From Eunapius fragilis (taxonomy: Eukaryota; Porifera; Demospongiae; Spongillida; Spongillidae): a stretch of DNA of 64,000 bases. Positions 39,790 to 52,720 of the stretch are shown here, piece by piece. The stretch lies in contig OY811973.1 of assembly GCA_963681505.1 (NCBI GenBank), positions 1,014,694-1,078,693 on the forward strand, given 5' to 3'. The position numbers were made by a program, and so were the translations under genes. How positions within the stretch are numbered: position 1 is the first letter of the stretch; each line of letters opens with the position of its first letter. The notes under the pieces are model-generated. The model ran no database searches and was not told where the DNA came from. It saw only the letters and a program-made list of their open reading frames with translations.

Positions 39790-41715
39790 ATGGCAAAAGT
39801 ATCGTACTGATATGGAGCGCAGCGGGTGGGTTACTGGAAGGTGGGGGTAGTGTTAGCTTTTAACACACAACTTTTCAGACGCCATTCGGCTGCGTAAGGA
39901 CTGGAGGGTAATGGGAGGTCTAATTGGAGCTCTTCCCCAACGTACTAGGCAGAATGCACATTTAGGGCTTCCGCTCAAGTTGATGCTTGAAGAGGCCGCC
40001 CTACTGGTTGATAAAGGTAAGTGCTAGCTATCTAATGGCAGAGCACACATTATATTGCTTGGGCCATCACTTCGACACTGAAAGGCGTGCTGGAGATTAA
40101 GGAGTATACCCCACCCTCTAACACAGAGAACTGGGGTGAAGCGTTCGATCGTGCGCGAGCTCAGAACTTCGCAAGACAGGTACGCTCGTTTTTAACGCAT
40201 TTAATAAAGGGCCGTGGTAATAACATGTGAGCGGATAATATTTGCGTAGCAGTACATTCGTGGTACACTGGTTTCACCTTCAGTTCACAGATTACCAGCA
40301 AAAGGCAAACGAAAAGTTGCGGAAATTTACTGGTACTCGGACAAGAAGCGGAGCACTTCCGTTGGGACAGACGACGGTAGAAAAGGAATTGGAATTGAAT
40401 AAAGTAGAAGAGGAGTCACTTGTCCAGGTGGAAGGAGTAGTGCATAAGAAAGAGACAGAACCGTCTACTAGTGATGTATCAAACGACTCAAAGCTCGTTC
40501 AGATGGATACAGTTGAGCTAGAGAGTGTTTCATCACAGAGTACGTGATGGTGGAAATAACCTACCGGGATCACAGATAGTGATGTCATCCTTCACTGTGC
40601 CTTACACTAATCCATGGCTAACCAACATTCAGGTGACACCACACATTCTCACAAAGGAGGCACATTGGAACACCTTCATGAGAGTGCGGTAGAATCCCTT
40701 CCCAAAGGTTGCTCTTTCTCTCCACTGGTGTGTATTCATGTGGGTAAGGCCCATCATGGAGGTCATGTGGCATCATGCAATGTCATGTGGCATCATGCAA
40801 GGTCATGTGACATCATGCAAAGTCATGTGACATCCCACAATAAACCTTCACAGCTGACCCTATGACTGACCTGGATCCTGCACACTTTAAGGCTGCACTT
40901 TGGACATACCCTCGAACGGAGTTGGAGGTGGGTGTGGTCTCTCTTGCTTACAGTCAACAAAACTACTTGGGGGGGGGGGGGGGGCTGTGTGGTTTAGTTA
41001 GCTCTGGGAGCTGTGTAGTTTAACTAGCTGGAGGGGGGGGGGGGGGGGGGGGGGGGGGCTGTATGGCAGATTTACAAAATATCGCTAGGCGTGTAACATT
41101 GCATGCCCTAACTCAAGCGTGTCACTTCATATAGATAATCCGCTACAAGGTGTTTGTTGACCTGTGGAGCCAAAATTACTACATTACCCCAGGGCTGAAG
41201 TATGGTGGAGACTACCTTGTGTACCCAGGTAAGTGTCTGGCTGCAGTACACTGCAATAAACCTAATTTGTAGCGGGTTTGTACACGTTCTGATTTCATGG
41301 AAACACTATAATCTTTCAGCCAACATTCTCCATACACACACAACAGGCACTTAGTCTTTTGTTTATTTGTAGTAGTGTATCATTCGGCATAATATAGTTA
41401 CCTTTGCAATGCCTCACACACACACACATACACAAAATTTGTTTCATTGATGGATGAAGCTAAAAATAAAAACCACCAGCAAAGTCCATTAACTGTGGGC
41501 ACTAGGTCACTGTTCTCTTGGTGCTCCGCTCAGGTGATCCCGCTCTGGTGCACTCACACTATGTGGCCATTGTGCAGCCTTGGACGCAGTCTGTGTCCCC
41601 GCCCATCTCATGTGGCAGGATTGGGACCAAGGTGAAGAAGAACACACTGCTGTGTTCTGTAGACTTGTCAGGCTCTGTGAGGTACTTCACTTGGCAATGG
41701 ACTGGTTTTGCATAA
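39790..41715 (+). pseudogene. TSEN34: tRNA-splicing endonuclease subunit TSEN34, block A copy with damaged first exon
   Basis: Exons 2-8 (39879-40016, 40085-40179, 40284-40539, 40633-40743, 40854-40927, 41135-41228, 41534-41715) are open and match the block B gene. They include GALPQRTRQNAHLGLPLKLM, the domain LWSQNYYITPGLKYGGDYLV and the catalytic-triad region (VYPGDP, VHSHYV, KVKKNTLLC). Exon 1 (39790-39825) has lost a net 22 bp relative to block B: the usual ATG now meets a TGA after six codons. An upstream ATG at 39702 would keep exon 1 open into exon 2, but it overlaps the MCM3 start codon on the other strand and gives an unrelated N-terminus. Probably non-functional or altered; not certain. 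Confidence 0.7.
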
Positions 41716-41786
41716 ATATTATTATTATTTTTGGCGGGCAGCATACACGTACATTCACAAATGAAAATGATACACAGGTATTCAGT

Positions 41787-42311
41787 TATGGAATACCGTT
41801 TGTGCCATAATTCCATTGTGTTAATCTTTTCATAGCAGTAAACTTTTTGGTGACGCGTTCCCAGTTCCCAGACCGCGCCGGGAATTAATGGCACAAATGG
41901 CACTCGAGTTCCCAGTTCCCAGACCGCACCGAAATTTCAAGTGCAGCCTGGGAACTGGAAACTTGCGTACCGTATACATGTACCAAAATTCCCAACGCGG
42001 TCTGGGAACTGGGAACTCGCGTACTGTTTGTGCCAAAATTCCCGGCGCAGTTACACAAAATTAATATCAAGAATTACTAATTAAGTAATCTCTGATGTTC
42101 ATGTGGGTGGTGATTCCATAATCCTCACAAGGGGATGTGGCATCATAACAAGCAGAAAGAGCAGTAATGGTGGAGTCGTAGTCTCCACAGGGGCAAACTG
42201 TGTCAGGGACTTCCACCTGCTCCACATCTGTACCTTCACAAACCTCATTCCAATCGACTCCAATAGAACTTATTCCATCCTGGAGGAAAGGATTTGATTT
42301 TTGCTTATAAG
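41787..42311. repeat. Inverted repeat, left copy (partner 53191-53734)
   Basis: This 525-bp segment recurs inverted at 53191-53734. The outer ends are TATGGAATACCGTTTGTGCC and its inverse. It includes repeated GTTCCCAGTTCCCAGACCGC motifs in both orientations and the 3' part of the small secreted-protein ORF. The two copies bracket the ~11-kb region that replaces CDCA7 in block A. Confidence 0.85.
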
Positions 42312-42381
42312 CACTAAGGACCCCCTCCCCTCTGCCCATCGCCAAAACAAGCTGCATCATTAACAGCAGCATAATGTACAT
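42067..42381 (-). CDS. Small secreted cysteine-containing protein, unknown function
   Basis: 104 residues. A hydrophobic N-terminus (MYIMLLLMMQLVLAMG) looks like a signal peptide. The mature part has FLQDGISSIGVDWNEVC and a C-rich segment TVCPCGDYDSTITALSACYD with five cysteines in all. No family recognised. A frameshifted copy lies in the partner inverted repeat near 53195-53437. It may be the last exon of a longer gene, because the ORF just upstream (42437-42640) is also cysteine-containing and exon-like. Confidence 0.4.
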   Translation of the reverse strand: MYIMLLLMMQLVLAMGRGEGVLSAYKQKSNPFLQDGISSIGVDWNEVCEGTDVEQVEVPDTVCPCGDYDSTITALSACYDATSPCEDYGITTHMNIRDYLISNS

Positions 42382-42436
42382 GGATCACACCAACACAAAG
42401 CCACAAGTAATAGAACTCAATGTCTATGACCCAAAA

Positions 42437-42640
42437 TCACTTATAAGCTTTTATAATTTGAGCCATCCAGGAGGGCATTTCTCTGTCCTTCACATTGCTT
42501 GAGGCAGCACTCAGTTCCTCAACCCCTTCTAAGTTATGCAGCCAGACTTCTGCTGGACCAGCTCTCCCTTCTAAGCTGTGCCGACATCCTCTCAGTGCAT
42601 CCTCATCTGTGAATGTGTTGTGGAGGGATGAACATGCCAA
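42437..42640 (-). CDS. Unrecognised 67-aa ORF, possibly part of the neighbouring secreted-protein gene
   Basis: The translation includes CSSLHNTFTDEDALRGCRHS and ends in M-A-Q-I-I-K-A-Y-K. The stop follows directly and there is no donor to join it to 42381. Upstream sequence is TG-rich. Could be an exon fragment. Confidence 0.2.
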   Translation of the reverse strand: MACSSLHNTFTDEDALRGCRHSLEGRAGPAEVWLHNLEGVEELSAASSNVKDREMPSWMAQIIKAYK

Positions 42641-42644
42641 GTGT

Positions 42645-43540
42645 GTGTGGTGCTAACTATGAAGTGTTGCATGTTTAAAGCATGGTGTTTGTGTGTGTGA
42701 GTGTGTGGGTGTGTGTGTGTCAATTTGTGAGAATGTGATGGTGCAAGTATAATCATATGTGTAACAACAGCATCATTGAATTTGATTTGTGGATCCATGG
42801 AACATGTACTCATGCAGTGAATGTGTGTGGGTGTGGGATGGTGAGTGTGTGTGCTGGGTAACCTTTCTTTACTCCTGCTCATCAACTTTGTTCTGCTTGC
42901 CAGCTATGGCAAATTTTTGCTATGTGAGCAGCCAACAGTACTTGTTCCCTCTTCCAAAGTAGCTAGGTTTGGGATTTGGACTTTACTAACCTCACCCTGA
43001 CTGCAAAAGTATTGTACCCAGTTGGATGCTATAATCACTCTCACAGAGCTCAGCAGTTTTAATTTGACGGGTTCCACATGATTGTCATCGCACTATGTAC
43101 TAATAATCCCAATTTGGATGGGTGATATACAAAGAACGCAATGCTTTTAAATGAATGTAATTCCTTTATAGATTGCCATCTACATGAATTTATGAACGTA
43201 CAATTTAGTCGCATTTTTACAGTTCAAAAGATAAAATCAAATAGGTTGCAATTAACTAACTTGTCAAAACAATGAACGAGAACTTTTAATTTATTTCTGC
43301 AGTTAATAACGATTTTTTAACTGCAAAATGACTTTGATGAGATTGTATAAAATTTGATTTGCGTTTCAATATTCAAAACAACAAATCAAACTTGAAAAAG
43401 CTATATGACCCACCCACTACGTTTTTATTAACTTTGAGTGTTAAATTAATAGCGCACCATTAAATAATCCATTACCAAATCAAATAGTGTTTTGTACTTC
43501 ATTAATGCCATTTACATGCTCTTAAAGGCTGAGTAACTTT
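42645..43540. other. Gene-free AT- and TG-rich stretch
   Basis: A TGTGTG-rich part near 42640-42860 is followed by AT-rich DNA. No exon, RNA or repeat unit recognised. Confidence 0.45.
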
Positions 43541-43868
43541 ACCCCTACCCCATGCTGAAGCTCGTGGTCGTGTTTGGCCCATAATGGGGGCAGGCGACAG
43601 CCGCAGCCAGGCATGAAAGCAGCTGTGCTTTCTACCACTGGACCTACAGGGACCAATGGGTGACGCTGGTCACCATTGGGCATTGGGTCGGCCTGTGTCC
43701 CAAACCAAGACGCTGGTCATGGTTTGGTGGCTGTCCCAGGGTAGAAGCCCGGAGGGTGTCCCCCAAAATGGTTAGTGATATAGTTTCAGGTTTTAGGTAG
43801 GTAAAAGGCATGGATACATACATGCGCGTATAGATGCAGACAGTTAGTGTCTAGCCTTTGCTCTGGTG

Positions 43869-44836
43869 TCAGATGGGGAAATCAGTGAGTGATGGGTGTA
43901 GGTAAGGTAGGCATTGCTCCATGCATCTACCAAGCTTCTGGATGGTGTCGGATGGGAGTCCTGCTCTGGCAGCTGCTGTGGCTGCAACCGATCCGCAAGC
44001 TGTGAGTGTTGTATTTTCGTGGGTCATACCCACATTGCTCCACCAGGGATGATAGGGTGACGCGGAAGCTCTTGGCTGTGAGTGGCCTCCCGTTCTTGAA
44101 GTGGAAGAGGGGTGAGGAGTGCGTGGAGCAGTGGCAGTGTCTTCGGTAGGCTTCCATCGCTGCCACTGCACACGTGTGCCTGCTCTCGGTACGCCCAATA
44201 CAGATTGTGGTGCCCTTGCCCATCTGGTCAGTTTTTGAACGCTTGATGAAAAATTGCATACCCTCGCTGGACCAGTTGATGTCTCGCATGGTGGGATGGA
44301 GCCTCGGGTCGAATCTCTGGTCCCTGAGGGTAAATTCGCTGACCCTCAAGAAACCAAAGAAGGGCTGCCCTGAGCATCAAATGGTCGTGTTTACCCTGGG
44401 GACCTTTCTTCAGCCTCTGCAGCATGTGGCCCAGCATGTCCGGTGTGAGCGGGAGTCGTGTGGGCCTGAGGTGTATGGGCCCCTGGAGGCGTTGGACACC
44501 CCTGATGGCTAGCCTCAGCATCGGGTTCTTTGAAGCAGGGCTCCTGTATCCCATGGAGTGGTGGAGGAAGGAGACTGCTGCTACGTAGACCTGTATAGTC
44601 CTGGAGTTCAGGGACCGGCTGAGGTGGGCTGCAAACAGTGTGATGGTTTCTTTAGTGCCAGGGACTGCTGTTAGCTTGAAGGCGTGACAGAAAGTCTGGT
44701 AGCGCCTGACACCAGTAGCGTAGATGGTTGCAGTGGATGGGGCCAAGGCTCTGTTCAGAAGCAGCTGAAGATGGTGGTTCAGATCCTGGTGAGGTGATGG
44801 TAGAGGGGCAGCCTGAGGAGCAAGAGTAAAGAACAT
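43869..44836 (-). pseudogene. Tyrosine recombinase of the DIRS-like element
   Basis: Starts with the linker MFFTLAPQAAPLPSPHQDLN, then an SAM-like N-terminal region (ATIYATGVRRYQTFC). After a frameshift near 44345 comes LRVSEFTLRDQRF (the first catalytic Arg region), IKRSKTDQMGKG, then NTHSLRIG (the H-x-x-R motif). After a second frameshift near 44000 comes SDTIQKLGRCMEQCLPYLHP with the candidate nucleophilic Tyr. All motifs are recognisable but spread over three frames, so it is not functional as read. Confidence 0.8.
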
Positions 44837-44869
44837 GGGTAAATTGTTTCGAGAAAGAGCATCAGCAAT

Positions 44870-47587
44870 TCAGTTGAGTTGGCCAGGTAGGTGGGACATG
44901 CGGATGGTGAAATTGTGCTGGGCTGCCACTAGAAATAGTGTTCGGAGCAGCTGCATGAGGTCGGGATGTTGTTTTGCCCAGGCCTGGACAATGGGAAGGT
45001 TGTCACAATGGAAGTGAATCCGCAGGCCAGACCAGTAGTGACCCCATGTGCTAGCGGCAGCGACGATAGCGAAGAGTTCTTGCCATTGTATGGAATGGAG
45101 TGGAAGGTATTGGTGAGGCTGCCAGTCGCCCCGGAGCCAGGCTCCTTTGAAGTAGGCACCAAAGCCTAAGGAGCCTGATGCGTCCGTGAAGAGCTGGAGA
45201 GAGTCTGCTGCTGTCCATTCCGGGTCTAAGAACATGGCAACACCGTTCCAGAAAGGAAGGAAGTCCTCCCACCACTTGATGTCGGCTCTAGCCTCTGCAT
45301 TAAGGGTGACATGGTGATGGAGCTTTCTGGCTGTGGTAGAGAGGTCAATCAGGCAGCGGAGAAAGAGCCTCCCTGCTGGGACCACCTTTGCAGCAAATGA
45401 GAGCTTGCCTATGAGTGACAGCAGCTCCCTCTTGGTGGCCTTGTGCCTGCCCAGCCAGCACCTGATCAGTCCTGTCAGCTCTTCCAGTCCTGTCAGCTCT
45501 TCCAGCTTGTCTGGGGGTAGGCGGAGTTGCTTGGCTGATGTGTCCAGGACTATGCCCAGAAAAGTTAAGGCAGTTGTGGGTCCCTCCAGCTTTTCAGAGG
45601 CTACCGGGATGCCAAAATGGTCGCACACCATCAGCATTCTGGACATTGCCTCTTGACAGGTGTCTCTGCCAGGAGGGCCAACCAGCAGAAAATCGTCCAG
45701 GTAGTGCAGCAGCTGGGCTCCATGCCTGTTGGCCATGATCCAGTGGAGTGCCTCGGCGTAGTGGTTGAAGAGGGCGGGGGCTGAACGTAGGCCAAATGGA
45801 AGGCATGTGTCCACATAAAATTGGTCCCGCCAGCAGTTTCCCAGGTGAACCCAGTCTTCGGCTCGTACTGGTATCAGTCGGAAGGCAGCTTTGAGGTCGA
45901 CCCTGGCCATCAAAGCATCTTGACCGTATTGGGAGAGCAAGGTCACAGCGTCGTCAACAGAGGAGTAGCGGATGGAGAATTCGTCCTTGTTGATGTGGTC
46001 GTGACCCTCTGGTGCTGACAGATGTAGTATGGCCCTCCACTTGCCGTTCTTCTTTGGGACCACACCAATGCCTGAGGTGCGCAGATTGTGCCACGCATGG
46101 TGGTTCTGTGAATGGACCAATGATACGGCCTGCGGCGATCTCCCTTGCCAGTTCGGCATCAACCACATCTGGATGTGTGTGTGTGCGGAGGATAAGTTAC
46201 GTGATTTAAGGGGAACAACTGGGCCGGTGTAACCAATGGATACACCATTGTCAATGCCGTCGAGCAACCAGGTAACCCAGGCCTTGTCAGGATGGGAGCG
46301 TAATTCGTGAGCGTTGTAGGGTGGTGTGAGCTCGCTGGAGCTCACGGGGCCACTGGTGCAGAGCGTGGGCAGGCCTTGGAGGGATGGTCTCCACCACAGC
46401 CTGTGACCCAGCATTTGTGGGTCTGCTGCTCCCTTGCTGCACTTGCCAAGGTTGTACCGCCTGCAGATTTCCTGGCCGGCGATGTGGGGTGGCTCGCTCA
46501 GGATGGTGGAAGCTTCCGGGTGGGGTGCCACTGCTGGTAGAAGTGTGGCCTGCTGCTGCGCTTGTTGCCCTGCTTGGGGCTGGCTGCAGCTGCCGAGCAC
46601 GAAAGGGGTGGTTAGTGTTGGTGACGCACCAGACCAAGATGTCCCAGCGGAGCGTATGGAGCTTGTCCCTAGCCACAGCCTGCCGGAATAGCTTGTCGTA
46701 CTTGAGGGCTGCTGCAGCTGAGTACGCTGTGAAGAGCTGCAAATGATGTTGTGGTATTTCACCAGCTCGAGAGCAGTTTGCGGCGCCACTTGGATGCGAG
46801 TGGCTGCAAAAATGTTCCAGGCCTCCATCCAGGAACTGAGGTCAGAGACCTGCCGCTTGGTGCAACCCTTCTTGGCTGCTTGGCCCATCTGCCCATCATC
46901 TAGCGGGGGTAGGAGTTTGTCAAAGAGAATATACTTACCCCGCTTTATCTTTCGAATTTCCCGTCGGTTCGGAGTGGGAGCGCATGAGATGAACGGGGAC
47001 GCCAAGACCTGAGGAAACCCGTGGCAGTGCGTAGGTCTCGAGCGATGGCGTCTTCTGTGCCGCTTGTTCCTTCGTCGTCGACTGCGTCGTCTGTCGCTGT
47101 CGGACGCAGAGTCCTCGGAATCGCTGGACTCAGAGGAGCTGCTGGTTGACTCGGACGACGAATAGGACGAAGAGCTGGACGACTGGCGCCGTGAGCGCTT
47201 GCTCCCTGAGGCCCGCTCCGACGTAGTGACACGCGGCGTCGTGGTGGGAAGTCCAGCTGTAGGCTTGCGAGCCACCACGGTCGCCATGCCACCAGCCATC
47301 GAGCCCGCTGGGGCCAAACGGTGCGCACGCCCTTTCGCCGGAGGCGTGGCGTCGTCGGTAGATGGCGAGGAGTCGGACTCGCTGCCATCCTCATCGTCCG
47401 CCCGTACCGGTTGGTTTAGATGCTGGAACAGGCGCTCCACCAGCACGTCTTTATTTCCGACCTGTGGTAGAGCTGCTTGGGCGAGATGTAAGCGCAGTAC
47501 CTCACAAGTTAGCTTTTGCAAGGTTTTCTTGGTTGACATGTTGCAGTCAGTGAGCAACAAGCCACAGTCAAGGAGTGCTGCACCCAT
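44870..47587 (-). pseudogene. Gag-like/SAP, reverse transcriptase and RNase H of the DIRS-like element
   Basis: The 905-residue frame starts with a SAP-like motif (KLTCEVLRLHLAQAALPQVG) and a Ser/Arg-rich region. Between about 46740 and 46300 the natural frame is shifted: alternative-frame residues YSAAAALKYDKLFRQAV fit the element better. The reverse transcriptase region has RVDLKAAFRLIPV, the catalytic LHYLDDFLLV and FLGIVLD. RNase H is seen as LFTDASGSLGFGAYF and a later CDN. It ends in SHLPGQLN before a TGA, after which IADALSRNN continues in the same frame. A decayed but fairly young copy. Confidence 0.85.
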
Positions 47588-47599
47588 GGCGCCCTCACT

Positions 47600-50500
47600 T
47601 TAAATACATAAAACTTGGAACCATAGTAACAACAGTTTGGGATGATATGATTGGTGTTTTGTAGTGCAAAAAAAGGCTCCCTGCAATGCTATTGGACCAT
47701 AATGCCCTACATACGATTGGTTAGGATCATTCATTGAATGCATCTGCAGAAACATATGCTTACATATTGACCTTAGCAACGGCAAGCTTTCTCTGTGGTA
47801 GCTATGCAGTACGTATACAGAGCATTCTTTGCATTAAACTTAGTTTACTACTACTGTACCTAAACTTTACCTTTTATACTGGAATAATTTATGTATTTAC
47901 ACATAACAGCGTCATAATTTTACAGCAGTTTATTGTCTTAATTACTGACTATTGAACCTAGTAACTTGAAATCAGTGCTGTTCCATCGCATACCTTGTGT
48001 TACTTATTATTAGTTATCATTGTAAACCGCAATCATGATTAACTTTGTTAATGGGGGGCTTTTTGAACAGTTTGATTTATGAGGGTTTTGATATAGTTGC
48101 GTGACCGCTAATTATAATCTAATTAGATTGCCTAAGTAACATATTTTATAGAAATCAAGCAATAGGGAGTTTAAAGCATTGCGTTCTTTCGCAAACACCC
48201 TGTATCATGCGCATACCTTACATGTGCCTGCCTCATAGATTATCCATGAGTGCGCTCAATGCCCAGTTTTCTGCATTCATTCATTCATTCAAGCACTATG
48301 AGGTTGGGCAATTTCAAGTTATATATCCACTAGTATTGACTTTTGGATTGAGTGAGAATCATTGTTAATGCACTTCTGTACTGTAGCCATTTAAAAGGTG
48401 AAGTCACAACAATGAGTAATTGAGAGTTATTGCATGGTGAGGTGCTTATCTGTACCTCCACCACTATTCTAAAATGATTTATAAATTTGACAACCGCTAT
48501 ACACAATTTGCACAATCTGGTTAATTGCATGTACATATATCAAAACACAGTAGAGATTTTATAATTACAAGAAGATTCTCTGCACCTAAGATTCCAATGT
48601 GCAATATTCCGTATCAGCCCGGCAGAGGTTTTATTAATGCATCATATGTGAATGATGTGATTATTATGTTGAACTTCAGCATGAGCCTATGGTGCTGTAA
48701 ACATTCTTTTGTAACGAGTTACTGATATGGTTTGGATCCTTTATGTCACCACGCCTTAACATGCATGTACAGGGAGATGTCACATCAGAGTCAGGGATTT
48801 CCTTTTAGAATCATGCGAATGGACTAGCCTGGGTCTTCTGTTGAATCAGAAAGTGGTTTGGGGTTTGAAGGACAATCCTTGTGGTTAGCACGCAAACCCA
48901 TTAAAAGTAATATATATCCCACACAAGAGGTAAAATCATTCACCATTGCATGCGATTTCTTGTTTTGAAGGGCTTTTAAAGTATAAAAATTAACAGAACA
49001 AATGTATAGTATCATACGGCGCTGGTGGTATGAAAATCATCAATGTACTAAGCCATAGCCATGGAGTCCCAGGGTTGAACAACACCCCCCCCCCCCCACA
49101 CACACACACACACACACATACACACTGAAAGAAGAAATGTTATTGTCCAAACCTGATTTGATACAAAAACAGATTATTATACAAACACTATACATGACCA
49201 TTCACGGGACAATACATAAAAGCACTTCATTCATCGTACACATATATGACTGAAAAAATTTGTGAAAATTGCAATGGAATTGGCGTGAAAAAAATTGTTA
49301 CACAGTTCAATTCAATAACCATGGTGTTTGCCTGCCTCTTAATACATATCTGGTATGCATTCTAAGTGATGTGATAGAAAATAATCTATCTTAAATCATT
49401 CATCGTCTATATTGCACCATAATGCTGTGTGTCCCACATGAGCAAAAGTATCTTGCAACTAATCACAGGTTAAGTGATTAAAGTTAATTAACATTACAAG
49501 TTGATTTTCGAAAACTAGAACTGATAGGAATTTTGAAATTACTTATTTCCCGCCGTGGGGTCGATCAAAAGCACTTCATTCTTTCTGGATGAGATCTGGG
49601 CAGGATTAATAATCTGCATGGCCAGCATAGAGGATGAGCGGCAGAATATTTAAGTTTAACTATTGTTAGGTAGTACGAACATGAGTGACATTAAATTGAC
49701 CAAAAACGAGACAAATTCCTATATTTAGCACGTGTAAATGTACAAAGAAGTGCTAAGCTAGGAATGTAAGACATAACTTATGGGTTCGTGTACAGAGGTC
49801 TTTAGAATCGGCCCGGATAAATCTAACAGTGATGTATTGGGATGGGGTTGTGCACTGAGAGTGTCAAGATGGTGTGCACGTAGCTATGGCAGCCCCCCCC
49901 CCCCCCCCCTCCCCCCAGTTTTTCAACCGTGTCGATGCATCTGATTTTCAGGGTGAGGACAGGCCTGTCCCCTCCCCCCTGTACCCCTAAGTATTAGCAC
50001 ACTAGTTGCAGAAGTCAGCATTCATAAATACCAGCTCGGGCTTTTGGTCTGGTTTCATTGTAACCAGTCCTGTTTTGAATTTTCATTTTATCATTACTGG
50101 ACCAATACTTTTGGATCACATTAATTGCCCATAATACTTCAGACAACTCTTTATTTCCAGCAAATTGTAGTATTCTCAGGGTGTTTTATAAGGAAGTTCT
50201 GACTCCCCCTGAGTGAGCTTTGCTCGTGAAAATTTCTGAGGGAGCCTAACATCTAATTTTTCCTGTATAGCCAGTTTGAATTACATTTAATATCAATGCA
50301 GCTTCATTACTAGCACTAAAACATCATGCATCTTATAAGACTCTGATAAGCCTACATTATTTTGGTCTGGGTTAAAACAAACAGTACACAGGAGTTTAGT
50401 GTTGATATGAACATGATAGATTATTGCAACTATTTATAAAGGCAAGTGAGATACTTTAGAAAAATACTGTTTTCAGTATCAAGGTATGTGGTTGTATGTT

Positions 50501-52665
50501 CTCTCCAATTAAAACGAAGGCAGGTCTTTGGTTTTATATACTACTATGCAAGCTGGAAATGACTTCACTGAGCCCCCATCATGTACTGGGTGGAGGACTG
50601 CGCGTTAGACACCAACCTTCTCAAGTTGCATGGCCTTGATGTTTACAGGGACCCACTTAACACAATACACACTCGCCAATGGTAGATCAAGACACGAATA
50701 TTTATTTATTTCTTTTGGGGGGGGGGGAGGGGTTGGTGGTAACTGATGAACAGGAGCTAGCTGCAGGTGCAGACAATATGCAATGAAGTATGCTTTCATG
50801 TACAACTGAGTCCTCCATGAATGACCTGAAGACAGATGCATTCATTCAATTGCTAATCCAACTCCAGACACACCAGGCAGTGTTTGCATTCCATCCAATA
50901 AGATGAAAAACAATAAGGACATAAAGACACATTAAAATAAGCATTTACACAGACCAGGTATGGATATACCTAAACAATCACACCACACAAAAAAACATAT
51001 GCAAGGGTGTTCCTCAACTGAACAATGTCCTGATTAGTAGTGGGACGTGATCGTGAAGGGTAAAAAATCAAAAATGTTGCAGGCTAACTCCCCTGGCCCA
51101 GATTAACCAAAGGACTTACTAGGCTAAAATCTGGAGCTCTAAGCTACAGCCTATAGTGTAGGGCCCCTGGCATTATGTGGGCTCCCCATGGCCAGGAATA
51201 CTATGCCAGATGACGCAATAACTTTCTAACCCAGTTTACGCAGTAGAATCTCTTAATTGAACATTGACTATCCCAATTAATTGCTAGCTACAAATGCTAA
51301 CCACTGATGAATTTTAATCCACTGACATTTTTTGGGGCCGCCCTCCTTCCCCCTTAGCTGGGCTGTTAACAAAAGCATTGTATCTGCCCTTGCAGTATGT
51401 ATCTTTCTTTAGAGCCAATCTTTCGCTGTCTCAGCATAGATTGAATGTATTCTATAATCTATCGTGGCAGCCAGGTACGTGCATTTTTGTCGCACTGTGT
51501 TTTGTTTTGGACAATGCATGCATAGTTTCCATATAAACCTATCACGGGTGATTCTATCTCAGAGGGACCGAGCTTCCCTCCCACCTCACCTTGGGGAGGG
51601 GAAGTGCTACACAAACTTGTCAAATATAGCCACGCTCCACTCCCCAGCCAATAAAAACGCCGTATTATACCCCCCCCCCCCCCCCCCCCCCCCTCACACA
51701 CACACCTTCCCTCTTACATGTAAGATACTTCTACCAGTTCACATCACAACGTATTCTTAAAAATTCCTGGGTACAAAATTCGAGATGCCAAGTTGAGCAG
51801 TAATACGTATTATGCACAAATTACGTAACTACGGCACTGCTTGAGTGCCAAATAATACAACATCGATCAACATCATTCACCATTGCAATTGCCTCAAATA
51901 CATGGATGCCCAAGCCCAAGAAATAAGATCAAGCAATGAATCTTTGCAAGAATCATGCATGAATCTTGCATTTTATCATGCATTAAATTCGTACCTTTCA
52001 TGCATGAATTTTGCACGTCTTGCATACAAGTAATAAAGACATTCTCTATGAGAAAGTTGATGGCTTATAGGACTGGATGGCAAAAAGGAAGGAAACAAGG
52101 ATCTACTAAAAAGGGGAAATGTAATACGCACACAGTTGAACAACATAATGTCCTACAAATGTGCTAAATATAGGGCTATTCCCATATTACCACTATTGTC
52201 CTTCAATCATATATACCAACTTTCTCACAAAGAATGTTTTTTATTACTTGTTCCATCAGTTTTTTTTCGTCATGAGATAGAGCATAACTAATTTTGAAAT
52301 AAGACCATTAGTGGTGTTACACAATTTAGGAGGGTATACTGTGTGGAGGGGGGGGGGGGGGTGTCTCCTGGATGGAATGGTAAAAAGGGGGAAGGAGATC
52401 CATCCCTATGTAGACGTGTGACATGCATCTATGGAAGAGGAGGTGCCCTGATGTGGCCCTAGGAGCAAGGGGCACCTGCTGTGAAGAGGGTGGGGAATCC
52501 CTACTGATGGAGATGGAAGCCCTGATGTGGTGGAGCAAGTAGCATGCATCTATTGGTGGCCTTGTAGTGGCGTGGGTGTCCCAAAATGAAGGGGCTGTGA
52601 TGGAGCTAGCGAGATGTCCACTGGTGGAGGTCCGGACATAGCTTGGTAAGCTTTTTCAAGACCAC

Positions 52666-52720
<55 letters not shown>

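Larger units (their letters stand above)
43540..47600 (-). mobile_element. DIRS-like tyrosine-recombinase retrotransposon (degenerate)
   Basis: Gene order on the minus strand is SAP-type N-terminal region, reverse transcriptase, RNase H, then tyrosine recombinase, with no DDE integrase; that order defines DIRS-like elements. The two long frames are the same frame, separated by one TGA (44870-44872). The 3' flank 43540-43868 may hold a terminal repeat related to 25080-25400. No full terminal repeat structure was found, so the borders are approximate. Confidence 0.8.

Noticed and set aside
44228..44836. Recombinase ORF read as one intact protein
   Set aside because: Its C-terminal part is out of frame: the conserved L-R-V-S-E and H-S-L-R motifs lie in other frames, so the copy is frameshifted.
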